In this document: one piece after another, positions 25,257-37,084 of the stretch
Numbering within the stretch: the first letter of the stretch is position 1
How the letters are laid out: the number at the start of each line of letters is the position of its first letter
Assembly (NCBI GenBank): GCA_023512835.1
Contig: CM042090.1
Coordinates: forward strand, 21,542,148-21,606,147
DNA from: Taxillus chinensis
Taxonomy: Eukaryota; Streptophyta; Magnoliopsida; Santalales; Loranthaceae
DNA length: 64,000 bases
Direction: 5' to 3'
Made by a program: the position numbers and the translations under genes
The notes under the pieces: generated by a model
Databases searched by the model: none
Seen by the model: only the letters and a program-made list of their open reading frames with translations
What the model was told of the DNA's origin: nothing

Positions 25257-25396
25257 GTCGCTTTTAGGTAAAACCGTAAAGAAATCCAGTCAGAGAGTAT
25301 ATATGACTATCTGGCGACCATACCAGGTAAAACAGTAAAGAGATGCTAATAACAATAGCAATAGTAATACTAATAATAAGTGTTCTATCACGCCAG
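23280..25396 (+). repeat. Repeated leader-like segment with donor-type motif
   Basis: A CT-rich, leader-like unit ending in CATACCAGGTAAAAC (or a close variant) recurs at about 23861, 24613, 24987, 25186, 25266 and 25319, and again at 44651. Units also share CTTGATCTATATGTT, CTTATCTGACTAGATCCGAAG and GAGGAGATCTGACA. CAG followed by GTAAAAC is a plausible splice donor, so this may descend from a 5' UTR exon on the plus strand copied in tandem. No coding exon follows; the kinase gene begins on the other strand. Confidence 0.5.
25229..25257. repeat. (AAT)n microsatellite
   Basis: About nine AAT units within the leader-like repeat region. Shorter versions occur near 24690 and 25060. Confidence 0.8.
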
Positions 25397-27257
25397 TCAC
25401 TTTTTTTGCTTCTTTTGCTTCTTCCTCTCTCCCCTTTGGCCTGTTGCTTTCAGTAATTCTAGAGTATCCCTTGCAGATTTGTGGTCTCCACGGTTTTTTG
25501 GTTCCTTTTCAGTGCACTTGAGCCCTAAGTCCATGAGTGTCTTGGCTTGATCTTCTGTGCATCCGCTCTTTATAAGATTCTCTGATACAATGTGTGTCTT
25601 GTTTTGTTTGGCTTCCACCGCCAGTTGCCTTAATGAGGTGTTGGCTTTTTCTGAACTGGTGAGGAGCTGGAGAAGGATCACTCCAAAACTGAAAATATCT
25701 GATTGTTCAGATATTTCTTTGATTTTCTCCTTGTCATCTAAAGTCATTAAATGTTAGAAAAATAAATAAAGAAATAAATAAAATTGTGAAGAAATCATTG
25801 TTGTACCATATAAGCTTGAATTACAAGCTTTGTTCTATCTCTTGTTTTTGTGGTTTTGAACGACAAACTTATAACTATTCTTTTTTGGACCAAGTAATAC
25901 CCTATACTATACTTTTATAGGTTAAGAAAATGATCTATAATGATGATTTTTTGTTCTAAATAAAAATCAACAATTAACTTGATTGCTAAGATATGACAAT
26001 TTCAATGAAGATTTGAGTGTTATTTACAATATAACTCAATGCAGGAGTGAAAGTATGATTTTCCAAAGTAGATTCTCTTGTTCGTTATTTACTATACTTT
26101 TAAAGGCTAAGAAAATAATCTATTATGATGATTTTTTGTTCTAAATAAAAATCCAACAATTAACCTGATTGCTAAGATATAACAATTTCAATGAAGATTT
26201 GAGTGTTATTTACAATATAACTCAATGCAGGAGAGAAAGTATGATTTTCTGAAGTAGATTCTCTTGTTTGTTATTTGTGGGTTTATGGATGTTTTATAGT
26301 TTTAAGAATCTCACATGACCATTGGGGAAGCTGTAAAAATGTGTTGAAGTTGGATAAAATATGAAAACAAGTAAACATTTTTTGCATAGAGCAGTAGATG
26401 GGTGCACTATCCCAATGTTCATCTTGCTGTCTCTGTTTAAACTCATAAGATCAGTTAAATAGCTATTCTATTTGTTGGAACTTTATACTTGGGATACAGA
26501 CATGAAAACGAATTAAACTCATTTTTATATTTGGTAATGAAGTCAATTCCTTTAATTGTAAATAGAAATGTATAGTCTTGTTCTCCAAAGTACAACCCTA
26601 TGAATACTTCTTGTATCAACATAGGCATTGGTACAATGCATGACTCTAATTCCTTGTATGCAGCAGCAGATTCTACTTTTGTTTTCACATATTACTTGAT
26701 TTAAATTGCTAGCGTATGTTTAAAGTTAGAGACTGATAATTAAGCCTACATTTTAGAATATGCGGCAGCAGATTCCACTTTCGTTTTTACATTTTGGAAT
26801 ATCCAGCAGCATATGTTCAAAGTATAAGAGTGGCGTATTCTACTCTTACCTAGTGGTTCTACTGTTGATAAAGTCATAAAAAGGAAAATAAATTCATTTA
26901 CAGGTTTCTTTAATTGACATTATGATTTCTCGTATGACGACTTGTCTCCCTAAAGGCATTTAAGATTTAAAATAGTATGTTGTTTGTATGTTTCTGATCC
27001 AACTGTAAATAATTTGGGTAAGTACTGCTAGACATGAATCTGCTGGAAATTTATATTATGGATATAGTTTTTCCGATTCTTAGAAGATATAGGTGGTAGA
27101 TTAAACTTGTAACACTTATGCATTTGACAATAGTTCTAAGAAAAATTTAAAATCAAACTATTTGGAAAAAGAAAAATTAATCTAGCAATGGAAGCCTCAA
27201 CATCCCACTCAAAACAAAAAAAGCTTAATAATTTATGTCTTCTAAATGACATTGTTA

Positions 27258-27289
<32 letters not shown>

Positions 27290-30200
27290 GTTTAATTTAA
27301 ATGGAAATAGAACTGTTTGGAATATCTGTTTATTGGATGTAATATAAACTTTTTATATAGCCATATCTATTTTATTTCTATTAAGGTTGGTTGGTTTGGT
27401 TTTTTAGAATTGATCACAGGAACATCTTTGCTGTCTCTGTTTTTAAACTCAGATAAGATCACTTAAATAGCTGTTCTATTTGTTGGAACTTTATACTTGG
27501 GATACAGACATGAAAACCAATTTAACTCATTTTTCTATTTTAGTAATGAAGTTGATTCCTTTAATTGTAAATAGAAATGTATATTGTTCTCCAAAATACA
27601 ACCCTATGAATACTTCTTGTATGTGGCGTTACAAGATATGCATTGATGCAATGCATGACCATAATTCCTTGTATGCAGCAGCAGATTCTACTTTTGTTTT
27701 CACATATTACGTGATTGAAATTGCTAGCGTATGTTTAAAGTTGGGGCCTGATAATTAACCCTACATTTTAGAATATGCGGCAGCAGATTCCACTTTTGTT
27801 TTCACATTTTGGAATTTCCAGCAGCATATGTTCAAAGTATGAGAGTGGCGTATTCCACTCTTACCTAGTGGTTCTACTGTTGATAAAGTCATAAAAAGGA
27901 AAATAAATTCATTTACAGGTTTCTTTAATTGACATTATGATTTCTCGTATGACGACTTGTCTCCCTAAAGGCATTTAAGATTTAAAATAGTATGTTGTTT
28001 GTATGTTTCTGATCCAACTGTAAATAATTTGGGTAAGTACTGCTAGACATGAATCTTCTGGAAATTTATATTATGGATATAGTTTTTCCGATTCTTAGAA
28101 GATATAGGTGGTAGATTAAACTTGTAACACTTTAAGCTTACACTTTAGAATATGCAGCAGTAGATTTTACTTTTGTTTTCACATTTTGGAATATCCAGCA
28201 GCATATGTTCAAAGTAGGAGACTGTAAGGTTTCATTTTGGAATGCTTGGATTATTCCACTCTTACCTAGGGGTTCTACTGTTGATAAAGTTGAGAATTTT
28301 GCATGATTATTATCTAATAGGGGTAGAATAAAAAGGAAAATAAATTTATTTACAGGTTTCTTTAATTGACATTAGGATTTCTTGTATTATGACTTGTCGC
28401 CCTAAAGTCATTTTAGATTTAAAATAATATGTTGTTTCTATGTTTCTGACTTGACCGTAAATAAGTTGGTAAGTACTGTAGACATTAATTTGGTGGAAAT
28501 TTATATTATGAAAATAGTTTTTCCCATTCTTATAAGACATAGGTGGTCGATAAAACCTAAGTAAAATTTAGGGATTTGACAATAGTTCTAAGAACAATTT
28601 AAAAGGAAACTATTTAGAGAAAGTAAAACTAATCTAGTAATGGAAGCCTCAACATCACACTCAAAACATAGAATTTGAAAGGAAATAGAGCTGTTTGAAA
28701 CTTTCGGATGTGATATAAACTTTTTATCTATTTTTGTTCATGTAGTCATATTTTTGTATTTGGATTAAGGTTATTTGGTTTGGTTTGGTTTCATTTTTTA
28801 GAATTGATCACAGGAACATCTTGCTTTCTCTGTTTAAACTCATATAAGATCAGTTAAGTAGTCATACTATTTGTTGGAACTCTATACTTGGGATACATAC
28901 ATGAACATTAATTAAGCTCATTTTTCTATCTTGTGTGTGGCGTTACAAGAGGCATTGGTGCAATTCATGGCTCTATAATTGCTAGCGTATGTTTAAAGTA
29001 GGAGACGGATAATTAAGCTTACATTTTAGAATATGCGGCAGCAGTTTCTACATTGTTTTCATATTTTGGAATATCCAGTATTATGTTCAAAGTAGAAGAT
29101 ATAGGTTGTAGATAAAACACATAATATATGCATTCTTAGAAGCAAAGTTTATGCATTTGACAATAGTTCTAAGAACGATTTAGAAGGAAAACATGTAGAA
29201 AAGGAAAAATTCACCTAGCAATGGAAACGTCAACAGCACACTCATGTAAAAAGCTTATTAATTTTTGTCTTCTGGTTCACATTATAATCTTTATTATTAT
29301 TTTATTTTCTTAAATTTGAAAGGAAATAGATCTGATTAGGACATCTCGTAAAAGGGCAAATCATCATGGATTCGGATCATTATTGAAGGAAGCTAATATC
29401 TCTACATTTCACAATTTTATAAATTTACCTGTATCGACTTCTGGGGCTGCATAACCTGGAGTGCAGCAGTGAATGACTTTTACTGTTTCATTTGATGCAG
29501 ACCCAAAGTCAATTAGTTTTACCTCCTTTGCCTGTTAATTCGAATAATTTTAATTAAATTCAAATAGATATGATTAATCTCATAAAATTGGGATTTATGT
29601 TATTTTATTATTTGTATTATTACCTGGGTGAGCATTATGTTGTCTGGTTTGATGTCCCCTACTACAAAGCCTGCTTCATGAATTGCTGTGAGCCCTTTCA
29701 AGATTTCGCTCAGAATCTTGGGAAGTGTCGGCCAATCCAAGTCTGCCAAATGACAGAAGTTAGTTGGTTATACATATTAGAATGAGTTAATTTATAATCA
29801 TTTACCTTTTATTGCTTTTTGCAATGTTGATCCCTCGATAAGTTCAAGTAGGAGGTAGAAGGTGTCATTACTCGAACCATATCCCAGTAGTTGTACAATA
29901 TTAGAATGTCTGCATGCTGTCAATAATTTTTTCTCGGCTTCCCATTGAATTCTATTACTTTTCTTGTATATCTTTATTGCAATCTCTGTTTCTTCCATTT
30001 TTCCCCTAAATATTTTGGACATTCTTCCACTTCCCAGCGATTTCGGTGTGAGGAATCCTTGTATCTTCTTAGTTGTATATTCTTTCATTTCCTGCATCAG
30101 CATTTCTAAGTCAGCTTTAAATTATGGAAGAAGATTTGAAATATATGAACTTCAAAGCGTGTAATATGTCTTGAAATATGACTCATGAAATAAACTGATA

Positions 30201-30762
30201 TGTGATGAGAAATATAACGATGGAAACAAGTTCTTTGATCATTGGTTGTTTTTTTAATAATTATAGAAATCATTTCCCGTTATAGGAAGATGACGAAGGA
30301 AATATTTTTTCGTATTGTAGTTATTAGATCTAGTGAAGTTTATTGAATTGTGTTGGTTTTTAAAGTGTAGTTGAGGTAATGTAAATATAATCTCCTTGCT
30401 GGTCATGAAATAATATTATTTGGTAACTGTAAATGAAAAATAAGCGACAGATCTTGTAGGATGAAGTAGTATTATGAATCCGCAAGTAAAATGTGATGTT
30501 GAATCTCACATGATAATAAAAAAAATTTAGTCAGGTAATAGATCTTCACCTATTGAATTTTTGTTAGTTTATAATGAAACAAAGTCGCGTTGCAAATTTT
30601 GCGTTAAGCAAGATCTCCACCTATTGAATTAGATCTTGCCTCAAGTAATTTTTATTAGATCTTGCTTAATAGTGCTAGTTTTTTAGATCTAATGGAAGTT
30701 TTTATGAATAAATAGTCGTAAATTATGTTGAAACTTACTTCAGACTGAGAAGAAGAAGCCAT
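25397..30762 (-). CDS. Small cytoplasmic non-RD protein kinase
   Basis: Five exons on the minus strand join in frame to 290 residues: 30762-30739, 30091-29806, 29742-29624, 29531-29429, 25737-25397, all GT-AG. Kinase marks: Gly loop LGSGRMSKIFRG (27-38, third Gly replaced by Ser), Lys48 in AIKI, helix-C Glu near 59-61, catalytic loop GDIKPDN with Asp133, Lys135 and Asn138, DFG at 151-153, and PGYAAPEV around 168-175. The SDIFSFGVILLQLL helix and the late Arg (KNRG) follow. The HRD motif reads VGD, so it is a non-RD kinase, but all catalytic residues are present. No signal peptide or membrane segment; the tail is Lys-rich. The subfamily is uncertain; it looks closest to receptor-like cytoplasmic kinases. 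The 3.7-kb last intron carries a repeat array. The start is the only ATG with a good donor after it. A relic of the last exon lies at 44.8 kb. Confidence 0.75.
26455..29330. repeat. Tandem array of about 1-kb units in kinase intron
   Basis: The phrase CTATTTGTTGGAACT-TATACTTGGGATACA recurs at about 26467, 27475 and 28867. The text around 26881-27110 recurs almost identically at 27896-28125, about 1,015 bases later. Partial units follow at 28130-28560 and 28970-29330. One unit of the same family lies in intron 1 of the intact FLOE gene (about 49350-50440). Near-identity of the first two units indicates a recent duplication. Confidence 0.8.
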
Positions 30763-31780
30763 TGAGGCAAGGTTATAGCTGATGAGTCAAGTGTCCGTTC
30801 CTGATCAATGGCCGCCTGAGGGATACACTTCGGTAGTGGTGAGGGGGGAGTGAGGGATGTGTGGCGGACGGGTGTTAGGGTTTGTTTTAATATGTTATAT
30901 TAATTTGTTTTTTTATTATATTTTATTTTACTGCTGAGTACACGCTGGATTAATTTTGTATTCTTTATTAATGTGGATTTGGAAACAAAGTTGGTGGATA
31001 TTGTATTTAAATTCTTTATTAATGTGGATTAATTTTGTATTCTTTATTAATGTGGATTTGATGAGTAATTCAGTCAAAATATTTCATGGCTCGTAAATTT
31101 CTGTGGTTTTTCTTGTTTTTCATTGGTCGCGGAAATATTAATTAATCCTGTAAGTAATACAGTGATAAATAGTCATATTAAATTTGATTTGAAATTGTAA
31201 AATTGAAAAATTAATAACAAATAATATTACGCCTTGGGCATCCAACCCAAGCGAAACTAGACATAAAGTGAAAAGTTTATTAATATTTTGCGAACTACGC
31301 ACTTTTTTTTTGTTGCCTTGAAGAATCATTCTCCGACTCTTATATTGTCTTGCCTGGTCTCTTTGGTAGACTTAAAATGTAGGGATAATGAGGTCCGCCA
31401 ACAGTGATATGTATTTTTGAGATGGATTGGAAGGATTAAAACTATTTTTAAATCCACCTTTTTAATTGTGTTCAAGTTCAAACTTAATTTAAATACAGTC
31501 TCAAATGTTTTGCAAGGCCTAATTTAATTATAATATTAAATTCATCTTATTTTTTTTTATCTTTTCCATTGTGCTCTAATTCTCATCCATCTCAATTCAT
31601 TTGAGTTTTTAAACTTAAATCGCGTATTTTTTTTGTACAAGTTTGAATTTAGATTAAGTAATAACGACACTTCTACAGTGACTGGATTATAAGTGGTCCA
31701 ATGGGGGCACACTGTGTGGGCTACATAAAATGCCCGTTCTATTTTTTTTATGTAAGTCTAGGATTATGTGCAGAAACACA
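30763..31780. other. Kinase upstream region and AT-rich spacer
   Basis: The 5' flank of the minus-strand kinase (30763-31000), then a segment (31080-31370) also found at 13280-13560. No additional gene seen. Confidence 0.45.
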
Positions 31781-32990
31781 TAGCGCATGATAGAATCATT
31801 ATACAGTCGACTCGACAACAAAAAACGAGAAGATAGAGAAATCAAAACAAATGCGCGCGCGCGCACACACACACACATATATATAAAAACTAAAAACAGG
31901 CCTGAGCTATGGCAGCCACTCGTTCTACTATTGAACCGCAGGCATGAGATAAACGAGTGACTGCAACTGTATCCATAAGCAATTCAAATGTAACTTACAT
32001 ACAATATTTCATTCATTTTTAACACATTCAATGCAACTTCATCTTGGCTAATGAATTCACACGGCCAAGGTGAATTGCAGTAATACATGCAAATATTTGA
32101 ACTGATGTAGTCTTTATTTTACTTTACCAACACACGAGGAACAATATATTTGCAAAATTAAAATATGCAAATATCCCTTAATACATCTTTAGAGTTGAAA
32201 ATTTTGACATCTAGTATTCTAGCATTATTACCAAGAGTCTTAATATGGTGCCAAATTGAGGGGAGATTTTTTAGCTGTTTCATGCAAATTGAGTTTGTAA
32301 GAACCAAAAAAAGAGAATCATTTATATTTTTAAACGAGCATTGGATTTTATGAAGCAAACCTGACCCGATTGGATTTCATAATAAGATCATCATCACCCC
32401 CGTGTAGAAAATTCCAAGTGATTGCCACTTTAGAAATTTCCAGGACATAGGTTTTGCTTTGCTTCCAAGAAAATGACCCATTCGCACCCTAAAACCTTAG
32501 AAATTTCCAGGACATGTTGTTGCCATTTTAGAAATTTCCAGGATATTTACTATGATTTCAAAAACACGTTTCCAATTCCGGGCACTGACCCATTCGCATC
32601 CTAAAACCCGCCAAATCACTTGTTTTTACAAGCTATTGGGGCAAATGCACAATAACCAAAAGTAGAAGGGTTGGTTCAACGGGGCACAGACACTAATCGG
32701 CAAAAGTAGAAGGGTCTAACTCCAAATTATTGACGTGGTCGGTGTTGTCGTCCTTATCTTCTCCCTAGACATAACTCCACATCGGACTGCAGAATGCTTT
32801 TTCCCTACAGTCGAAGAAGCCCTCGTTTAATTATTATTATTATTTATCCCTCCACGTTCCCACAAACCAAACAGCAAATTTTCTCACCCCCCACCACACG
32901 CCAAGAGAGCTCGACCTCGCATTTGATATATTATCGCCGCAATTGCGAGAAATGAAGACAGAGGAAGCGGCGAGGCCGGCATGCCAATCA
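31780..32990. repeat. R repeat, copy R2
   Basis: Same landmark order as R1 and R3, beginning further out (AGAATCATTATACAGTCGAC at 31794, also at 46600) and ending at GCGAGGCCGGCATGCC. The phrase GAAATTTCCAGGA is repeated three times between 32432 and 32543. FLOE coding sequence is absent; the copy runs into an AATTG array instead. Confidence 0.75.
31852..31886. repeat. Compound dinucleotide repeat (GC)n(AC)n(AT)n
   Basis: About seven GC, seven AC and four AT units in direct succession. The related positions near 46683 and 47390 have only AT units. Confidence 0.8.
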
Positions 32991-33074
32991 CCTGAAACAC
33001 AGTTTGGTATACATGTACTTATTGTAAAAACAATACAGTGCGGACGTATTTTAAAAAGTATACTTTTAATTAAA

Positions 33075-33785
33075 TAATTGAAATGTAATTTTTTTTGAAA
33101 TTGAATCGAATCGAAATTGAAATTGAAAATTTTTTAATTATTGAAATTGGATTTTTTTTTTCAAAATGAAATAGAAATGTGTTCGTTTTTTTTTTTTGAA
33201 TTGAAATTGATTTTCATTGAAATTGAAATTAAAATTGAAATTGAAAATTTTTTTTGAATCCGTTTTTTTATATTGAACTAAAATTGAATATTTTGATTTT
33301 TTTTAAAATTGAATTTGAAATTGTTTTTTTAAATTGAATTTTGTTGAATTGAAATTAAATTGGTTTTTTATTGAATTGAAATTGAAATTTTTGAAATTGA
33401 ATTGGATTTAAATTTGTTTGAGATTGCAATTGAATTATTTTGTTGTTGTTTTTTTTGACATTGAAATTGATTTTTGAAAATTGAATTGAAACTTTTTGAA
33501 TTTAATTGAATTGATTGAAATTCAATTTGATTTTTTAAAAATTCGAATTTTTGAATTGAAATTGAAATTGAATTGAATTTTTTTTTAATTGAAAAAATGA
33601 TAATTTTGATGTTGAATTGAAATTGATTTGATTTTTTAAAATTGAATTGAATTGAAATTGATTTGATTTTTTAAAATTGAATTGAATTGAAATTGAAATT
33701 TTTTGTTGGAAATTGAAATTGATTTTTTTTTTTGAATTGAATTTGAATTAGATTTTTTTTTTGAATTGAAATTGAAATTTTAAAT
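33075..33785. repeat. AATTG-rich degenerate array, copy 3
   Basis: Same lead-in and unit type as the arrays at 4.14, 14.6 and 37.1 kb. Confidence 0.75.
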
Positions 33786-34440
33786 TATTATTGATAATTT
33801 TAATTACGTTAAAGGAAATAAGTTAGACAAACACGACTTCTTAAACTATTTTATTGTTTATAACATAAGTAATATGATAATCATGATATATAATTATATT
33901 AGTTGGGTTATCACTACTCATATTATCACTTATTATTAATAATAATTATATTACTTATATTATCACTACTCGCTACTTAAATTATTACACATTAATTAAA
34001 ATAACTATATATATATATATAAGTAATATGATAATTATTGAGTATCTCAAGTTTAACAATTAATGTTAAAAAGTTTGTCGATAACTATTATATATATATA
34101 TCATAAATGAATATTGTTTACCATGTTTACATAATTAATGTATATATTTAAAATCTAACATATAAATAACATTAGTAGCAAAAATAATACCATTAACAAT
34201 AATAATAATGAGTAAATATTTTATTTTGAAAATAATATTACTCATAAAGTATATATACTTATATTTAAATAAAACTAAACATTTATTAAAAGTAGTAGTG
34301 ATATTTTAATATAAAATACAGGCATATAAAATATAAAAAAGTGATAAAATTTATAATTATATAGTATATTAGTATGAACTAATATATAACTATAAAATTA
34401 ATTTTGAATATAATTAATTTATATTTTATACTAATATATT
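33786..34440. other. AT-rich DNA shared with 4.77-5.33 kb
   Basis: Close match to the right flank of the first array (AATTACGTTAAAGGAAATAAG, TTATAACATAAGTAATATGA). No gene seen. Confidence 0.5.
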
Positions 34441-35304
34441 AATTTAATAGTACAGTATATAAGACGCTCTGGCAGCAACCAACAGCTTTCTTTCCTTCCC
34501 TCTCTCTCTACGACGGCTGTAATGGCTGAAGAGAACCCTAACCCTAGAACAAGGAGTCTTCACCCCTTTATATAGATAACTCAAACCCCAAAACGATGTA
34601 GTTTTAATTAAATGAATCCCAACATCAAAACGACGTCGTTTTGATGACAGACTATAACCTTTTTGCAACCACACGGGACAAAGCACTCATAATTTCACCA
34701 CGGTCCTTTAGCAAAAGAGGATCAGAACAACAAAACAAGGGTAATGGAGGCTGCACGTGAGAAAGGCCTTCTCACGGGCACCTCCAAATGCTCTAGAATT
34801 GTGCCACAAGCATTAGAACAACCTCAGGAAGGCTCCCATGCAAAAATCTCACTGCACGTGAAAAACATTCTCACATGCACTCCCTATTGGGCTCAAACTT
34901 TACCTCTTGCTTGCTTATCAACATACAATATGATTTAGCCAAAGTGTGTGGAAATAAAACTCCCTAAAACCCAACAATTTCCACCCAAAAAGGCAAAACT
35001 GAGGCTAACTCCTCACATCCCAAAATACGGGTCATTACAATCGGTGCATCACGGTGAGAACTCAACAAATCATAGAGCCTAAGCCCCAATCCCTCAAACC
35101 AACATACCAACACCAATATGGTCTTAAGGTATACAACACTGCCTTTAAAACTGTAGCGAGTCTTCACCAGTCGATCCTTATTCCTTGATTAAGGAAGGAG
35201 ATACCCATAGGAGTTGTTTTATTGAAATAAAAAGTCATAGCATTGGGTTCCCATAGCATGACTAAGATAATCTGATTTTTGGGAATTTTTCTGATATTTC
35301 TAAC
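34441..35304 (-). mobile_element. Probable LTR-retrotransposon-derived segment
   Basis: Composition changes sharply from the AT-rich flank. The segment holds AAAACGACGTCGTTTT, a perfect palindrome common in plant intergenic repeats, CACGTG-containing phrases and an ACCCAACAATTTCCACCC stretch, as seen in some plant LTR regions read in reverse. No gag or pol motif was found, so classification is weak. It ends at the target site of the miniature element. Confidence 0.25.
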
Positions 35305-35550
35305 TAGGGATGGCAAAATCGCCCCGCCCTGCCTTGCCCTGACCCGGGCTGCCCCGACCCGAAATAACCCGCCCCGACTAGCCATCGGGTCGGGCCCGGG
35401 TCTTGCCCGACTGGCCCCGACCCGGGATTTTTGAATAATTTTAAGGTAAAAAACAATGACCCGCCCCGCCCCGAACTGCACAAACCCCCAGGTCGGGTCG
35501 GGTTCGGGTCGGACAGTACCCAGGCCCGACCCAACCCATTGCCACCCCTA
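35305..35550. mobile_element. hAT-type miniature element with target-site duplication
   Basis: Ends are TAGGGATGGCAA on the left and TTGCCACCCCTA on the right, an inverted repeat of 12 bases with one mismatch. It is flanked on both sides by TTTCTAAC (35297-35304 and 35551-35558), an exact 8-bp target duplication, the size made by hAT transposases. The 246-bp interior is GC-rich (CCCGACCC-like), has no transposase and contrasts with its flanks. It would need an external transposase. Confidence 0.85.
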
Positions 35551-35839
35551 TTTCTAACCCTACTTTCCAAAAATTCACCTCTACAAAAAACTGGATTTTC
35601 CCGAGATTTTATACTAAATCCCAATTTTCACATTTTGAAAGAGTAGGAATTAATTTTTCTAGTATTTTTCTTTGAATCTAAATGGGGGGTATTTTGTTAT
35701 TTGTATTATAACTTAAGTATAAATACTTGGATGTGTAGATGGGTATAGGTTACAATGTAAATAGTCCAGTCCAGTGTCCAGTTATACTGTTGGACCTGCG
35801 ATTCGTAGCTGCATAGCGCGCCTCAAAGACTCGAAGCGG

Positions 35840-36010
35840 GTCTTCGATCTTCGACCTTCGGACTACGAACTTCGACCTTCGAACTACGGGTCTACGAACT
35901 ATGACCCTACGAACTACGAACCTTCGAGCTACGAACTACGGGTCTACGAACTACGACCCTACGAACTACGAACCTTCGAATTATGAACCTTCGAAGTACG
36001 ACCCTACAAC
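35840..36010 (+). repeat. 15-bp minisatellite
   Basis: About ten units of GAACTACGACCCTAC and variants (GAACTACGAACCTTC, GAACTACGGGTCTAC). Because 15 is divisible by three, every frame stays open and reads as a pentapeptide repeat such as TNYDP and TNYEP. No other coding evidence. Confidence 0.75.
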
Positions 36011-36654
36011 CCAGAACTTCGAATTTTCGTCAGTTCGACCCAGTAACACGCCCATCATCGTTTTCGCTTGTTCTTCGTTTGGAACCAACCCAGCAACCCC
36101 CAGACGCTCCCAAATACACGTTTTACGCAACAGACGACTATATTTACCTAAAAATGCGTCCAGAACGTCTCTAAATCGCACAGTAACAACAGAAATATGC
36201 ACATATAATTGCAAATTCGATAAATCTAGATCTAAACCCAGATTTCCATGGTTGACTTCTCACCCATCATGAAATACACAGTTATACACCCCAAAATCAC
36301 ATAAACACATCTCTACAATGATCTAAATCAGTTCTTAATCACAGATCTTATCCTAAACCATTAGATCTAACCAGAATTGGATTTCTCTCAAAATCTATGG
36401 TTCATGCTTAATTTCATAAATTATGATAAATTCGTATAGATCCAAAACAGAATCATGATAAAGAGTTTAAGGACACCTACCTGGAGTGATTCTTTGAGCT
36501 CCACGAACCCAAATCGCCACAAATCGCCAAGGCACCAAGGTCCACGCTCTCTCTCTCTCTCTCTCTCAAACGCACAAACGTGATAGCGTAAAGTGAAAGC
36601 TTCTTATTTTTTTCATGCTATTTATATTTCTGCTAGTTATTGACCAATAACTGA

Positions 36655-36712
36655 CTTAGTCAATCATTGACCTAGTCAATCATTGACCTAGTCAATAATT
36701 GACCTCCAAGGT
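36655..36712. repeat. 18-bp tandem repeat, three units
   Basis: GTCAATCATTGACCTA-type units in tandem, each carrying the near-palindrome GTCAATNATTGAC. Confidence 0.65.
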
Positions 36713-37084
36713 CGCGAACTTCAAATTGAGTCAAATTACAGTCAAAACGCTCGAAATGACGAGCGCAACACTAAATAGATATTCTTACACCCAAATGATC
36801 ACCCAAACGCAAAGTCAACCAATAAACCCCAAAAAGTCAACAATCGAGTCAAATGGGGCCCCGACTCGGAATCGGGCCCAAGTACAGTCAAAATGCTCAC
36901 ATCTACGACTACACTACCGTCCAGATAGTTGCATTCCCATGGAATGACTATCTCTTAAAACTACCCAAAGACGAGTCTTTACAAAAAAAGAATAAGCTTG
37001 ATAGTTTGACAACTGCACATGCAAGGGGTGGTCTTGGGTTCAAAATTTAGTGGAAGCATTATATTTTGCATTAAAAGTAGACTT

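Larger units (their letters stand above)
35559..37080. other. Transposon-like DNA with short tandem repeats, no gene
   Basis: A coherent, less AT-rich segment holding a 15-bp minisatellite (35840-36010), a CT tract (36547-36570) and a GTCAATCATTGACCTA-type repeat (36660-36710). The style resembles a plant LTR or untranslated region in reverse, but no retroelement domain was found. Confidence 0.3.

Noticed and set aside
35164..35624. Arg/Gly/Pro-rich frames across the miniature element
   Set aside because: They arise from GC-rich CCCGACCC repeats inside a hAT-type element.
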